NCBI RefSeq assembly: GCF_014526325.1
Contig: NZ_JACNMJ010000001.1
Span: 1,240,001-1,304,000, forward strand
DNA: 64,000 nt
DNA from: Psychroserpens algicola
GTDB lineage: Bacteria > Bacteroidota > Bacteroidia > Flavobacteriales > Flavobacteriaceae
Direction of reading: 5' to 3'
This document shows, piece by piece, positions 32,491 through 41,506 of the stretch (its first letter is position 1; each line of letters begins with the position of its first letter). A program made the translations under genes and the position numbers. The notes under the pieces were generated by a model. That model worked only from the letters and a program-made list of their open reading frames with translations, was not told where the DNA came from and made no database searches.

Positions 32491-34122
32491 ATGATTTCAG
32501 TAGATAATTTAGCAGTAGAATTTAGTGGTCATACCTTGTTTAGCGATGTATCTTTTACCATAAATGCCGATGATAAAATTGCCTTAATGGGAAAGAATGG
32601 TGCCGGAAAATCGACCATGATGAAAATTATTGCTGGTGTTCAAAAGGCAACGCGTGGTCATGTAAGAACGCCTAAAGATGCCGTTATAGCATATTTGCCT
32701 CAGCATTTATTAACGGAAGATAATACGACTGTTTTTGATGAAGCCTCTAAAGTTTTTAGTCAGGTGTTTGCCATGCGTGATGAAATGGACGCCTTAAACA
32801 AGCAGCTGGAAACCCGAACCGATTATGAATCGGAGGATTATATGAAAATCATCGAACGCGTATCTGATTTAGGAGAGAAGTATTACGCTTTAGAAGAAGT
32901 GAATTATGATGCCGAAGTTGAAAAAGCCCTGAAAGGACTAGGGTTTAAGCCAACCGATTTTACCAGACCAACCAGCGAATTTTCTGGAGGCTGGCGTATG
33001 CGGATTGAACTGGCCAAAATTTTACTTCAAAAGCCAGATTTGATTTTGTTAGATGAGCCTACCAATCATATTGATATTGAATCGGTAATCTGGCTCGAAG
33101 ACTTTTTAGTGAATAAAGCCAATGCTGTTGTTGTCATTTCGCATGACAGAGCATTTATTGATAGTATTACCAATCGTACGATTGAAGTCACTATGGGACG
33201 CATTTACGATTATAAAGCCAAGTACACTCATTATTTACAATTGCGTGAGGAGCGTCGCGCGCACCAGATTAAAGCCTATCAGGAGCAGCAAAAGATGATT
33301 GCCGATAATATGGCATTTATCGAACGTTTTAAAGGTACGTATTCTAAAACCAATCAAGTAGCATCACGAGAGCGCATGCTTGAAAAATTGGATATTATTG
33401 AAATAGATGATATTGATACTTCGGCTTTAAAGTTACGTTTTCCGCCCACACAACGTTCGGGAGATTATCCTGTAACGGTTAAAGACGTGTCTAAATCCTA
33501 TGGCGATCATGTGGTGTTTAACGATGCGAATATGTCGATAGCTAGAGGCGAGAAAGTCTGTTTTGTAGGTCGTAATGGTGAAGGGAAATCGACCATGATT
33601 AAAGCCATTTTAGGTGAAATCGATGTGGAAGGGACTTGTACCTTAGGACATAATGTAAAGGTTGGGTATTTTGCACAAAACCAAGCCGCTTTATTAGATG
33701 AAAGCTTAAGCATTTTTCAAACGGTTGATGAGGTTGCTAAAGGCGATATCCGAACGCAAATCAAAAACATCTTGGGACGCTTTATGTTTAAAGGTGACGA
33801 TATTGATAAAAAAGTAAGTGTATTGTCTGGAGGTGAAAAAACCCGATTAGCGATGGTGAAGTTATTGCTTGAACCTGTGAATGTATTGATTCTCGATGAA
33901 CCAACAAACCATCTGGATTTAAAATCGAAAGACGTTTTAAAAGAAGCGCTTCAGGATTTTGATGGCACACTGATATTGGTGTCTCACGATCGTGATTTTC
34001 TGCAAGGTCTGGCTAACAAAGTTTTTGAGTTTAAAGACAAGCGTGTGATTGAACACTTTGAAACGATTGATGCGTATTTAGAGCGTAATAAAATTGAGAG
34101 TATTAAAGCGCTTGATTTGTAG
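32491..34122 (+). CDS. ABC-F family ATPase (ribosome-associated)
   Basis: A 543-aa protein with two ABC domains and no membrane part. The first has Walker A GKNGAGKST (near 36), signature FSGGWRMRIELAK and Walker B LILLDEPTNHID. The second has GRNGEGKST (near 359), LSGGEKTRLAMVK and VLILDEPTNHLD. The interdomain linker (about 250-310) is charged and contacts the ribosome in family members. ABC-F proteins act on the ribosomal E site as translation or antibiotic-resistance factors. Length and linker fit a housekeeping YbiT/EttA-like member; subgroup uncertain. Confidence 0.93.
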   Translation: MISVDNLAVEFSGHTLFSDVSFTINADDKIALMGKNGAGKSTMMKIIAGVQKATRGHVRTPKDAVIAYLPQHLLTEDNTTVFDEASKVFSQVFAMRDEMDALNKQLETRTDYESEDYMKIIERVSDLGEKYYALEEVNYDAEVEKALKGLGFKPTDFTRPTSEFSGGWRMRIELAKILLQKPDLILLDEPTNHIDIESVIWLEDFLVNKANAVVVISHDRAFIDSITNRTIEVTMGRIYDYKAKYTHYLQLREERRAHQIKAYQEQQKMIADNMAFIERFKGTYSKTNQVASRERMLEKLDIIEIDDIDTSALKLRFPPTQRSGDYPVTVKDVSKSYGDHVVFNDANMSIARGEKVCFVGRNGEGKSTMIKAILGEIDVEGTCTLGHNVKVGYFAQNQAALLDESLSIFQTVDEVAKGDIRTQIKNILGRFMFKGDDIDKKVSVLSGGEKTRLAMVKLLLEPVNVLILDEPTNHLDLKSKDVLKEALQDFDGTLILVSHDRDFLQGLANKVFEFKDKRVIEHFETIDAYLERNKIESIKALDL

Positions 34123-34661
34123 TTTTCTTCTTTTTTCTATTCATTTTGCCTTGATGCAAATTGCGAAGCACATCATGAGCTCCATAAAATGAGTATAGGC
34201 GAATAAACGAATCAAAAAATCAAAACGATTTATTAGGAAATTACTCATTGATTTTTATTGTGTAATATGGTATTCGTGAATACTTTGTATTTGCTAAAGC
34301 ATCATTCGTTTTTAAAGCTACATGCCTGAAGCTGCGCTTCGCACTTCCGCTTTTTCACTCATTATTTCTTAAAATCGTTGTTTCCGACTGTGTCGGAATT
34401 TGGGACATCCACCTATATGGTGTTTGTGTCTTACCAATGGTAATTTCTATTTTATTAACGACTTACTGCGTTAGCGATTGCAGCGTAAAGCCCACAGTGA
34501 GGTACGAACGAGGACTTGCAGTGGAAAGCGCGACCTAAGCGATCCTGCAAGGTTTTGAAAACCTTGTAGGGATGAGTGTGGTAACGCCCAACACATAATC
34601 TTAGTTAATTCGCGTCATACAAATAACTAAGCGCCAATTTTTTGACTACTTTTGCAAAGTC
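34123..34661. other. Gene-free region with palindromes, possible repeat remnant
   Basis: About 540 bp less AT-rich than other gaps. It contains the dyads TTCCGAC-TGT-GTCGGAA (34382-34398) and CCTGCAAGGTTTTGAAAACC plus its continuation (34544-34570), and the segment around 34470-34540 (AAAGCCCACAGTGAGG, GCAGTGGAAAGCG). Similar sequences are, from memory, scattered in flavobacterial intergenic regions, so this may be a decayed dispersed repeat. No frame is convincing. Confidence 0.45.
34647..34654 (+). promoter_or_regulatory. -7 box of the YgiQ-like gene
   Basis: TACTTTTG, 7 nt upstream of the ATG at 34662; very short leader. Confidence 0.55.
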
Positions 34662-36620
34662 ATGCAAGAAGAATTAAGACTTTCGAGTTGGTTGCCTACC
34701 ACAAACAAAGAGGTGAAAATACGCGGATGGGAAGCGCTAGACGTTATCCTGTTTAGTGGCGATGCCTATGTAGATCACCCTACGTTTGGTCCGGCAGTTA
34801 TTGGGCGTTTACTAGAAAGTATGGGCTTGCGTGTGGCGATTGTACCACAACCGAATGTCAATGATAATCTTCAGGATTTTGTAAAACTTGGTCAGCCACG
34901 CTTGTTTTTTGGTGTGACAGGCGGTTGTATGGATCCGATGATTAGCAATTATAATGCTAATAAAAAGCGTCGTGATAAAGATGCTTATACGCCTAATGGT
35001 GATATAGGTTTTAGACCTGATTATGCTTCAACGGTGTATTCTAATATTTTAAAGGAAAAATGGCCAGACACACCAGTTTTAATTGGTGGTATTGAAGGTT
35101 CCTTACGTCGTGTGACGCATTATGATTACTGGAGTGACAAGCTTATGCCAACCATTCTGGAGACGTCTAAAGCTGATATGCTGGTGTATGGAATGGGCGA
35201 ACAACCGCTTCGTGAAATTGTTCGTTTGCTGGAAAAAGGCGTGCCGTTTCAAAGTATCAATACGGTAAATCAAACGGCAGTACTTTTAGATAAACACGAT
35301 AAAATTCCGAAAAACAGCAATTGGGAAGATGTTGAAATTGCGTCTCATGAAACCTGCTTAAAGGATAAAAAGCAATACGCTTCTAATTTTAAAGTCATCG
35401 AGCAGGAATCGAATAAGCTGGCAGCGCGACGAATTTTTCAGAAAGTAGGTGATAAGACCTTGATGATTAATCCGCCCTATCCAACCATGACTGAGGCCGA
35501 AATTGATGCCTCTTTCGATTTGCCATACACGCGATTGCCGCATCCGAAATACAATAAACGAGGACCAATTCCTGCGTTTGAAATGATTAAGTTTTCTATC
35601 AACATTCATAGAGGCTGTTTTGGTGGTTGTAGCTTTTGTACGATTTCGGCACATCAGGGAAAATTTATTGCATCCCGAAGTCAGGAGTCCATTTTAAAGG
35701 AGGTTGATACGGTTGCAAATATGCCCGATTTTAAAGGTTATTTATCTGATATTGGTGGTCCGAGTGCCAACATGTATCAAATGAAAGGGAAGGTACAATC
35801 GATTTGCGATAAGTGTGTGGCGCCGAGTTGTATTTCGCCAGTAATTTGCAGTAATCTCGATACGTCTCATAAACCGCTAACCGAATTGTATCAGGCGGTT
35901 GACAGTCACCCGAAAGTAAAGAAATCGTTTATCGGTTCTGGAATTCGTCACGATATGCTGGTACCAGAATTTAATAAAAATGCCGACCCGAAAGAGCTGG
36001 ACGATTATACCGAAGAGGTGATGACCAAGCATGTGTCTGGTCGCTTGAAAGTGGCGCCAGAACATACCAGTGATCCGGTGTTAAAGCTGATGCGTAAGCC
36101 GTCGTTTACCTATTTCCATAAGTTTAAGGAGCGCTTTGATAAGATTAATATTAAGAAGGGGTTGAAACTTCAGTTGATTCCGTATTTTATTTCGAATCAT
36201 CCGGCTTGTGAAGTTGAGGATATGGCGAATCTCGCTGCCGAAACCAAAGATATGGGCTTTCAGTTAGAGCAAGTGCAAGGCTTTACACCAACACCGATGA
36301 CTGTAGCGACGGTGATTTATTATAGTGGGTATCATCCGTATACGCTTAAAAAAGTGAACACGCCAAAAACGCGTAAGGAGAAAGATGAGCAGCATCGTTT
36401 TTTCTTCTGGTATAAAGATGAAAATAAGGCGTGGATTAGAAAAACCTTAAATAAATTGGGTCGCCAGGATTTATTAGACGTTTTACTTCCTGCCAAAACC
36501 GAAAAATGGCGTAAAAATAAACCGAAAGGTGAGGCTAAAAACACCTTTAATGATGCAGTGCCTTTTAATCAGCGGAAGACGAAGGTAAAGTATAAGGGAA
36601 AGAAGAGGAAGAGGAAGTAG
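34662..36620 (+). CDS. YgiQ-family radical SAM protein
   Basis: A 652-aa protein. The N-terminal half is the UPF0313 domain (LPTTNKEVKIRGWEALDVIL, HPTFGPAVIGRLLE). The radical SAM cluster motif C-x3-C-x2-C is in HRGCFGGCSFCTISAHQGK near residue 315, and a Lys/Arg-rich tail closes the protein. Function of the family is not settled. The stop codon abuts the convergent stop of the restriction-enzyme gene (36620/36621), which marks the left edge of the defence island. Confidence 0.92.
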   Translation: MQEELRLSSWLPTTNKEVKIRGWEALDVILFSGDAYVDHPTFGPAVIGRLLESMGLRVAIVPQPNVNDNLQDFVKLGQPRLFFGVTGGCMDPMISNYNANKKRRDKDAYTPNGDIGFRPDYASTVYSNILKEKWPDTPVLIGGIEGSLRRVTHYDYWSDKLMPTILETSKADMLVYGMGEQPLREIVRLLEKGVPFQSINTVNQTAVLLDKHDKIPKNSNWEDVEIASHETCLKDKKQYASNFKVIEQESNKLAARRIFQKVGDKTLMINPPYPTMTEAEIDASFDLPYTRLPHPKYNKRGPIPAFEMIKFSINIHRGCFGGCSFCTISAHQGKFIASRSQESILKEVDTVANMPDFKGYLSDIGGPSANMYQMKGKVQSICDKCVAPSCISPVICSNLDTSHKPLTELYQAVDSHPKVKKSFIGSGIRHDMLVPEFNKNADPKELDDYTEEVMTKHVSGRLKVAPEHTSDPVLKLMRKPSFTYFHKFKERFDKINIKKGLKLQLIPYFISNHPACEVEDMANLAAETKDMGFQLEQVQGFTPTPMTVATVIYYSGYHPYTLKKVNTPKTRKEKDEQHRFFFWYKDENKAWIRKTLNKLGRQDLLDVLLPAKTEKWRKNKPKGEAKNTFNDAVPFNQRKTKVKYKGKKRKRK

Positions 36621-38018
36621 TTATAATTTTATCTTTTTTAAATAGATTTCATCCCTTACATAACTTGCATTAAACCAAAAACAATGTTTTGTGTATTCAG
36701 TCAATCCTGTCAATTTATCTGTAACAGGTAAATCATAAGTATCTGCTGCATTTCTAGCGTGAGGTCTAACGTGGCTTATTCTGTTTGCACTTTTCTTTGG
36801 AAAATAAGTTTTTCTTACTCCTTTTTTAGTTACTTCTTTTACGATTTCTCCACTTAAAACTGTCTTTACCATTTCTTGCCAAACTTTTTTTGCTTCAACA
36901 ATATCAGAGTAGGGCATATTCCAAAACTTCACTTTTCTTAAAATCAGATTTTCTCCCTCAAATTGATAAAACACGAAGAAAAACTTACTTTCCAAAATGT
37001 TCTTAAAATCTGAATCTTCCCAATCTGTCTCTACAAGTTCTTGATATTCAAATGTTGGAAATGAAATATCTTCTTTTGGTAGATTATTTTCTTTAAGTCG
37101 GATAGTTTTTACTTGAATATCGGCTTTTTCAAATTCCTCAATTTTTTGACCGAGTTGAAGTCCAAGGATTGCATTTGTAAGATTTGCAAAATAGCTTTTT
37201 GCATTTTGATTTAATTCTAAACCCAACTCTTTCTCTATTTGTCCTGCTGATTTGCCATAAAATGGATGAAATTTTAAAATTACTATTTCCTCAATTGAGC
37301 GAACTTTGTCTAAAATTTCAGGTCGTTCAATTATTTTTCCATAAACTGCAGTTTCTTCTTGAGCAATGTTTGCAATTATGTGATTTACATATCCTTGTTT
37401 TAAAGAATATGCTCTTTGTTTTGCTTGTTCTTTATTAAACGGTTGGTCTCTAAACGATTTTAGAGCAGTTGAACCTTTTGTACAAGCTCCAAGATAGAAT
37501 GTGTCTCCTTCTGATAATTCGTGAGCTTTTCCGTCTTTAATTTTTTGATTTATTAATTCCCAATCTTGTTTAATAATTTTTAAGTCTTCATTGGGATATT
37601 GCCAGCCTTGAACTAATTTTATTATGTAATCAAGTAAATCTAAATCTCTATCGTGAAGATAAAATACCAAAAGTAAATGTGCGTTTTTCTTCCAAAACGA
37701 ACTTGTTTCAAATTCTTCTTTATGAACTTCTAAATAGTTGATAATGTTTAAGACCAGCCTTTCTTTTGAACGATATTCTCCGTTTTTGAGAGTCTTTAAA
37801 GGACTTGTTTTTAATTCAAGACCAGCTTCCAAAAAATCAGGTTCTGCATCAGAATTTGGTTCGTAACCAAAATAGAATTTCTCTAATATTTGACCAAAAT
37901 TTCCTTTTCCTTTATAACCGTGTTTTTCTATTTCTGAACCACAAGCTTGTCTTAAAGTTTGGTTTTTAAGTTGTTTTGCAAATTCAATAATTGAATCAGC
38001 CGAAGTTATATCAAGCAT
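36621..38018 (-). CDS. Sau3AI-type type II restriction endonuclease
   Basis: A 465-aa endonuclease built of two MutH-like domains, as in Sau3AI. In the N-terminal domain the MutH catalytic set is visible: E46, D61 and E68-x-K70 in EPDFLEAGLELKTSP, with the MutH spacing D-x6-E-x-K. GACTKGSTALKSF and AKQRAYSLKQGYV follow near 180-210. In the C-terminal domain the equivalent site reads ADIQVKTIRL (about 299-308), with Gln for the catalytic Glu, so it is a pseudo-nuclease that probably binds DNA, as known for Sau3AI. Expected target GATC. The ATG overlaps the stop of the methyltransferase gene by 8 bp; an upstream TTG was not used. Confidence 0.92.
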   Translation of the reverse strand: MLDITSADSIIEFAKQLKNQTLRQACGSEIEKHGYKGKGNFGQILEKFYFGYEPNSDAEPDFLEAGLELKTSPLKTLKNGEYRSKERLVLNIINYLEVHKEEFETSSFWKKNAHLLLVFYLHDRDLDLLDYIIKLVQGWQYPNEDLKIIKQDWELINQKIKDGKAHELSEGDTFYLGACTKGSTALKSFRDQPFNKEQAKQRAYSLKQGYVNHIIANIAQEETAVYGKIIERPEILDKVRSIEEIVILKFHPFYGKSAGQIEKELGLELNQNAKSYFANLTNAILGLQLGQKIEEFEKADIQVKTIRLKENNLPKEDISFPTFEYQELVETDWEDSDFKNILESKFFFVFYQFEGENLILRKVKFWNMPYSDIVEAKKVWQEMVKTVLSGEIVKEVTKKGVRKTYFPKKSANRISHVRPHARNAADTYDLPVTDKLTGLTEYTKHCFWFNASYVRDEIYLKKIKL

Positions 38019-39258
38019 ATTCAAATTGGTTTATCTGTTTATAAAGTTCTTCTCCAATTTTTTCAATTACTCCAACAACTAAAGCATTTCCCATAAAAAA
38101 CGCTCGTTTTGTATCTGTAATCCCCTCCAATTTGGTATGATTATCTGGAAACATATTTAACCTTTCTAACTCTATTGGCGTTAATCTTCTCAAACCTCTA
38201 TCAGAAACAATTACGTGCTTAAATCTTGAAGGTGATTTTCCACCTTCTCCTGTTATAATTGTTCTTGAAGCATTGTCTAAAGCATCTGGATAAATCATTC
38301 CACCTTCTGAATATTTGTAAACAAAACCATCTGGTGATTTTCGTTCAATGGTTTTTGCTCCTTTTAAATATTCCCATTTTTCTTTATCTTTTTCATCAAT
38401 GAAAAATTCAGGTGTTACTTCTCCATTTTGCAATACATCTGCTAAAACGGTTTTCTTTCCATCATAATTTGGTTCTGTTTTGGTAGTATAAACTTTACCT
38501 TTAATTAATAAACCCGTATTTTGAAAAGGCGACAACTTTCCGTTTTTATTAAAATTGTTAGTTATTTCTACTAAATCTCCTTTTAATTCTAATTCTTGAA
38601 TTGAATTTGTTTTAGCAACAGGAAAAGCGTTTGCAATAGTTCCTTCTTCTGTTAGCCAATTTGTTTTATTTGATTTTTGAAGTCTTTTGTAAATTTCTGT
38701 TGATTTATGATAGCCGATAAAGAAAACCCTACGTCTTCTTTGTGGCATTCCGTATTCAGCTGCATTTATAACACGCCATTCTACAGCATAACCTAAATCA
38801 TTTAAGCTTTGAAGCATAACTGCAAAATCTCGACCTCTTTGTTTTGCAGGAGATTTTAAAAGTCGATCAACATTTTCTAAAAACAAGTATTTAGGTTTGT
38901 TCTTCTTGTTTTCTAAAATTTTATGAATTGACCACCATAAAACGCCTTTTTTACCTTTTAGGCCTTTAGAATTATGTAATGTAGTGGCAACAGAATAATC
39001 TTGACAAGGAAATCCACCAACCAATAAATCGTGATCCGGAATTTCCTCTACATTTCTTGTTACAACTTCATTTATGTCTTCGTTTGAGTGATTTTCCTTA
39101 CCAAAACGAGCTTCATAAACTTTAGAAGCGTGTTGCATTTTGGTTGAAGGTTCCCATTGATTGCTCCAAACAATTTCGTAGTTACTTCTTTCAAGTCCAA
39201 GACGAAATCCACCAACTCCAGCAAATAATTCTGCAACTTTCATTATCTTATTTTTCAT
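38011..39258 (-). CDS. DNA (cytosine-5) methyltransferase
   Basis: A 415-aa C5 methyltransferase. Motif I is LFAGVGGFRLGLE; motif IV with catalytic C85 is GGFPCQDYSV; motif VI is FLENVDRLL; motif VIII is QRRRRVFFIGY; motifs IX-X are RLTPIELERLNMFP and GNALVVGVIEKI. The target-recognition region lies between about 195 and 330. It should protect host DNA against the Sau3AI-like partner by methylating C in GATC. Its first ATG overlaps the end of the controller gene by 11 bp; a second at 39243 is possible. Order on the strand is controller, methylase, endonuclease. Confidence 0.95.
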   Translation of the reverse strand: MKNKIMKVAELFAGVGGFRLGLERSNYEIVWSNQWEPSTKMQHASKVYEARFGKENHSNEDINEVVTRNVEEIPDHDLLVGGFPCQDYSVATTLHNSKGLKGKKGVLWWSIHKILENKKNKPKYLFLENVDRLLKSPAKQRGRDFAVMLQSLNDLGYAVEWRVINAAEYGMPQRRRRVFFIGYHKSTEIYKRLQKSNKTNWLTEEGTIANAFPVAKTNSIQELELKGDLVEITNNFNKNGKLSPFQNTGLLIKGKVYTTKTEPNYDGKKTVLADVLQNGEVTPEFFIDEKDKEKWEYLKGAKTIERKSPDGFVYKYSEGGMIYPDALDNASRTIITGEGGKSPSRFKHVIVSDRGLRRLTPIELERLNMFPDNHTKLEGITDTKRAFFMGNALVVGVIEKIGEELYKQINQFEYA

Positions 39259-39556
39259 TTTCTTGAGCTTTATAATATTTAATTTTTTCTTCTGCCACTT
39301 TCAGTATTTCGGAAGTAGATTCCGTATATTTTAGTTCGTCTGCAATTTTTTCCGAGTACCAATTTATTATTAATTCACTTTCGGGAAGTCCATAAAAATT
39401 GGCGAGTCTTACGATTTGTTCCATTGTCGGTTTTCTTTCGTTTTTCTCGAATTTGCTTATCAGAGATTGGTCAATATCTACTTTAGCCGCAACTTTTCGA
39501 AGTATCAATTCTTTTTCCTCTCTGGCACATTTTAGAGTGTCGCCTAGTGTTTTCAT
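39248..39556 (-). CDS. XRE-family controller protein of the restriction system
   Basis: A 102-aa protein starting MKTLGDTLKCAREEKEL, with a helix-turn-helix at 5-60 (LRKVAAKVDIDQSLISKFEK) and a helical tail (about 65-102). It is the first gene of the restriction-modification operon and fits a C-protein that times methylase and endonuclease expression. The start at 39556 is preferred because the only upstream in-frame start (TTG, 39589) lies inside the -7 box. Half-sites GGACAA/TTGTCC between -7 box and ATG suggest autorepression. Confidence 0.88.
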   Translation of the reverse strand: MKTLGDTLKCAREEKELILRKVAAKVDIDQSLISKFEKNERKPTMEQIVRLANFYGLPESELIINWYSEKIADELKYTESTSEILKVAEEKIKYYKAQENEK

Positions 39557-39557
39557 T

Positions 39558-39594
39558 GGACAAATTAATTTTAGACAATAATTGTCCAAATATA
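39558..39594 (-). promoter_or_regulatory. Promoter and operator of the restriction-modification operon
   Basis: -7 box TATATTTG (minus strand, 39587-39594), directly followed by the perfect palindrome GACAATTATTGTC (39574-39586) and a further TTGTCC half-site (39558-39563) touching the start codon. Sites downstream of the -7 box would block transcription when occupied. Confidence 0.55.
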
Positions 39595-39738
39595 TGTATA
39601 TATATTTAATTTATTAAGGTTAGTGATAAAATATTTATTCAATGGATTATTTAAAAAGATATTCTAGCCTTATTTGGTAGTAAAAGTAAATAAAGAATAT
39701 TCTTTGGTGGTCAATTTAAATTAACTTTAAATAGTTTA

Positions 39739-39746
39739 TATTTTTG
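39739..39746 (+). promoter_or_regulatory. -7 box of the MutH-like/NurA-like operon
   Basis: TATTTTTG, 36 nt upstream of the ATG at 39783. A TTG start at 39744 lies within this box and is therefore rejected. Confidence 0.45.
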
Positions 39747-39782
39747 AACAAACACTTAACTTTAAGAATACTGCTAAATTAT

Positions 39783-40523
39783 ATGGGTCACACAGCTAAT
39801 ATTATAATTAACGAAATCTATAATCTACTAAGAGAAAAAACTATAAAAGATATAATTGATTTAGAAACCGATAATATTTATAATAAATCTGCAGTATCAG
39901 TAATAATAAAAAGATACATAGATAAAAATTCAATATATAATTTAGATGTATTAAAAGATTATAAAATTGTTGTGAAGTTTATTCCGGTTGATTTAAAATA
40001 TAATTGTTTTGAAGCAATGTCATTTTCTTCTACATCATTATATAATATTCTCTTTGAGAATTGGGATAGCCCAGATGTTTTAGAAAGAGCCTCATTGAGA
40101 AATCAATTAAATTTTAATTATCTTTTTATTCCAATAGTAAAAATTAAAATAAAAGGTGTTTATAATAATTACTATGATTGGGAAATTGGTGATTTTACTT
40201 TTTGGGAGCCAACTAGGAATGAATTAAATTTGATTAGCGCAGAATGGAATCAAGTTAAAGAAGTAATAAAGAACGGTGTAGTCTTGAGAAAAGTTAAATA
40301 TGGAAAATCATTTAGGACAACTAATAATTTACCTAAACAATCGAAAACTAATTTTATACATTTAAGACCACATGCTAAGAATAGTTTTGATTACGATATA
40401 CCATATTTGAAGTATACAAATGGGGCTGTTGAAATAACTAAGCAATCCTTTTGGTTAAATAAAAAATTTATTAATCAGTTATTAGAAAAGTACAAATGGA
40501 AAAAGATTTTAAAGGAAGAGTGA
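39783..40523 (+). CDS. Stand-alone homologue of the Sau3AI C-terminal (pseudo-MutH) domain
   Basis: A 246-aa protein that aligns along its length with the C-terminal domain of the neighbouring Sau3AI-like enzyme. The closest match is FIHLRPHAKNSFDYDIP and EITKQSFWLNKKF (about 191-229) against ISHVRPHARNAADTYDLP and EYTKHCFWFN. Earlier, DYKIVVKFIPVD corresponds to ADIQVKTIRL; the catalytic Glu is replaced (Val), so it should not cut DNA. I infer a DNA-binding protein, perhaps for GATC or a related site. The next gene, NurA-like, overlaps its 3' end by 28 bp. Very AT-rich codon use unlike the flanking housekeeping genes. Confidence 0.7.
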   Translation: MGHTANIIINEIYNLLREKTIKDIIDLETDNIYNKSAVSVIIKRYIDKNSIYNLDVLKDYKIVVKFIPVDLKYNCFEAMSFSSTSLYNILFENWDSPDVLERASLRNQLNFNYLFIPIVKIKIKGVYNNYYDWEIGDFTFWEPTRNELNLISAEWNQVKEVIKNGVVLRKVKYGKSFRTTNNLPKQSKTNFIHLRPHAKNSFDYDIPYLKYTNGAVEITKQSFWLNKKFINQLLEKYKWKKILKEE

Positions 40524-41506
40524 TTTTTTCTGACAATTATAAAACTACTATTGATTCAATAAAATTAATTAATAAATCGTTTACGAGCCGTGCTAAAATA
40601 GTTAAGTCTAGTGCAGAGTCATTTGATCTTTCTGATAGTTCTGACATTAGAGTAATTGAAGGTTATGAAAATGTTACTCAAATATTATCAGAAAATTTAA
40701 AACAAGCAGAGATTTTATGTGCTTATGATGAATCTATTTTAGAACTTAATTCTTTAGAGGGGAAAGTAAGATGTACTGTCCATAATTCAGTAATACAAAA
40801 TAATGAAGAATATATTCCTGCAGCTTATGTTACTTTAAAATTTTTCACTAAATCTAATCTGATTTCTGGAAAAGCAACAGAATTTTCAGATATAATTAGA
40901 ACCGATGACGTAGCTGTAGATTTAGCAAAGGAATATGTTAAAGAACGAGCATACTTTTTATCTAAAGCTGCTCCATCTAATTCTTTGATTTTTATAGATG
41001 GTTCAATGTTTTCTGGTGCTTCAACTAATGGCAACTTTTTATTAATAGATTACTTGCTTTCAAAGGACTGTAGACCTGTTTTTTTTGTAAAGAATAGTGA
41101 GAGTACAATTATAACAGAACGATTTGATTTTGCTAACGGATATAATTCTGATTTACATTGGGCATATGTAAATCTTAAACCAGGTAATGTTTCACCTGTA
41201 TTTGCATATACCTCTAAAGAAGGAAGAAGTAAAGCAATGTGCTTTATGAAAGTTTTCGATAACAGAAGTCCAGTGCGAATAGAATTCCCTTTAAAAGCCT
41301 TTGAAGAAGGCTGGTATGGTGATGAGGTGTTTGATTTTATCTATTATCAATATCTAGCTAATGGAAGCTCTAATAACGTTCAGCCAAGAATTATTCAAGT
41401 TTCCGAAATGTATGCTAGAGAAATATTGAAATCAACAAATCTATATAAGGAAATTGAAAGAATGGGATTAACAAAAAGTATGAATGAGGAAAGAGATATG
41501 TATTAG
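40496..41506 (+). CDS. NurA-like nuclease
   Basis: A 336-aa protein with the NurA pattern. D168 in FIDGSMFSG matches the metal-binding DGS, E150 lies 18 residues before it (KEYVKERAYFL), as in NurA, and an earlier AYDESI (D78) fits the first acidic site. The C-terminal region FMKVFDNRSPVRIEFP and VSEMYAREIL matches the conserved end of the family. NurA is a Mn-dependent 5'-3' nuclease that works with HerA on DNA ends. A HerA-type ATPase is encoded 3 kb away in the convergent operon, which supports the call. The stop codon overlaps that of the convergent gene by 4 bp. Confidence 0.65.
   Translation: MEKDFKGRVIFSDNYKTTIDSIKLINKSFTSRAKIVKSSAESFDLSDSSDIRVIEGYENVTQILSENLKQAEILCAYDESILELNSLEGKVRCTVHNSVIQNNEEYIPAAYVTLKFFTKSNLISGKATEFSDIIRTDDVAVDLAKEYVKERAYFLSKAAPSNSLIFIDGSMFSGASTNGNFLLIDYLLSKDCRPVFFVKNSESTIITERFDFANGYNSDLHWAYVNLKPGNVSPVFAYTSKEGRSKAMCFMKVFDNRSPVRIEFPLKAFEEGWYGDEVFDFIYYQYLANGSSNNVQPRIIQVSEMYAREILKSTNLYKEIERMGLTKSMNEERDMY

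Noticed and set aside
39557-39589. Upstream TTG start for the controller gene
   Set aside because: It is inside the -7 box and the palindromic operator; ATG 39556 fits the helix-turn-helix start.
39744-39782. TTG at 39744 as the start of the pseudo-MutH gene
   Set aside because: It lies inside the -7 box TATTTTTG; ATG at 39783 gives a protein that still covers the whole homologous domain.
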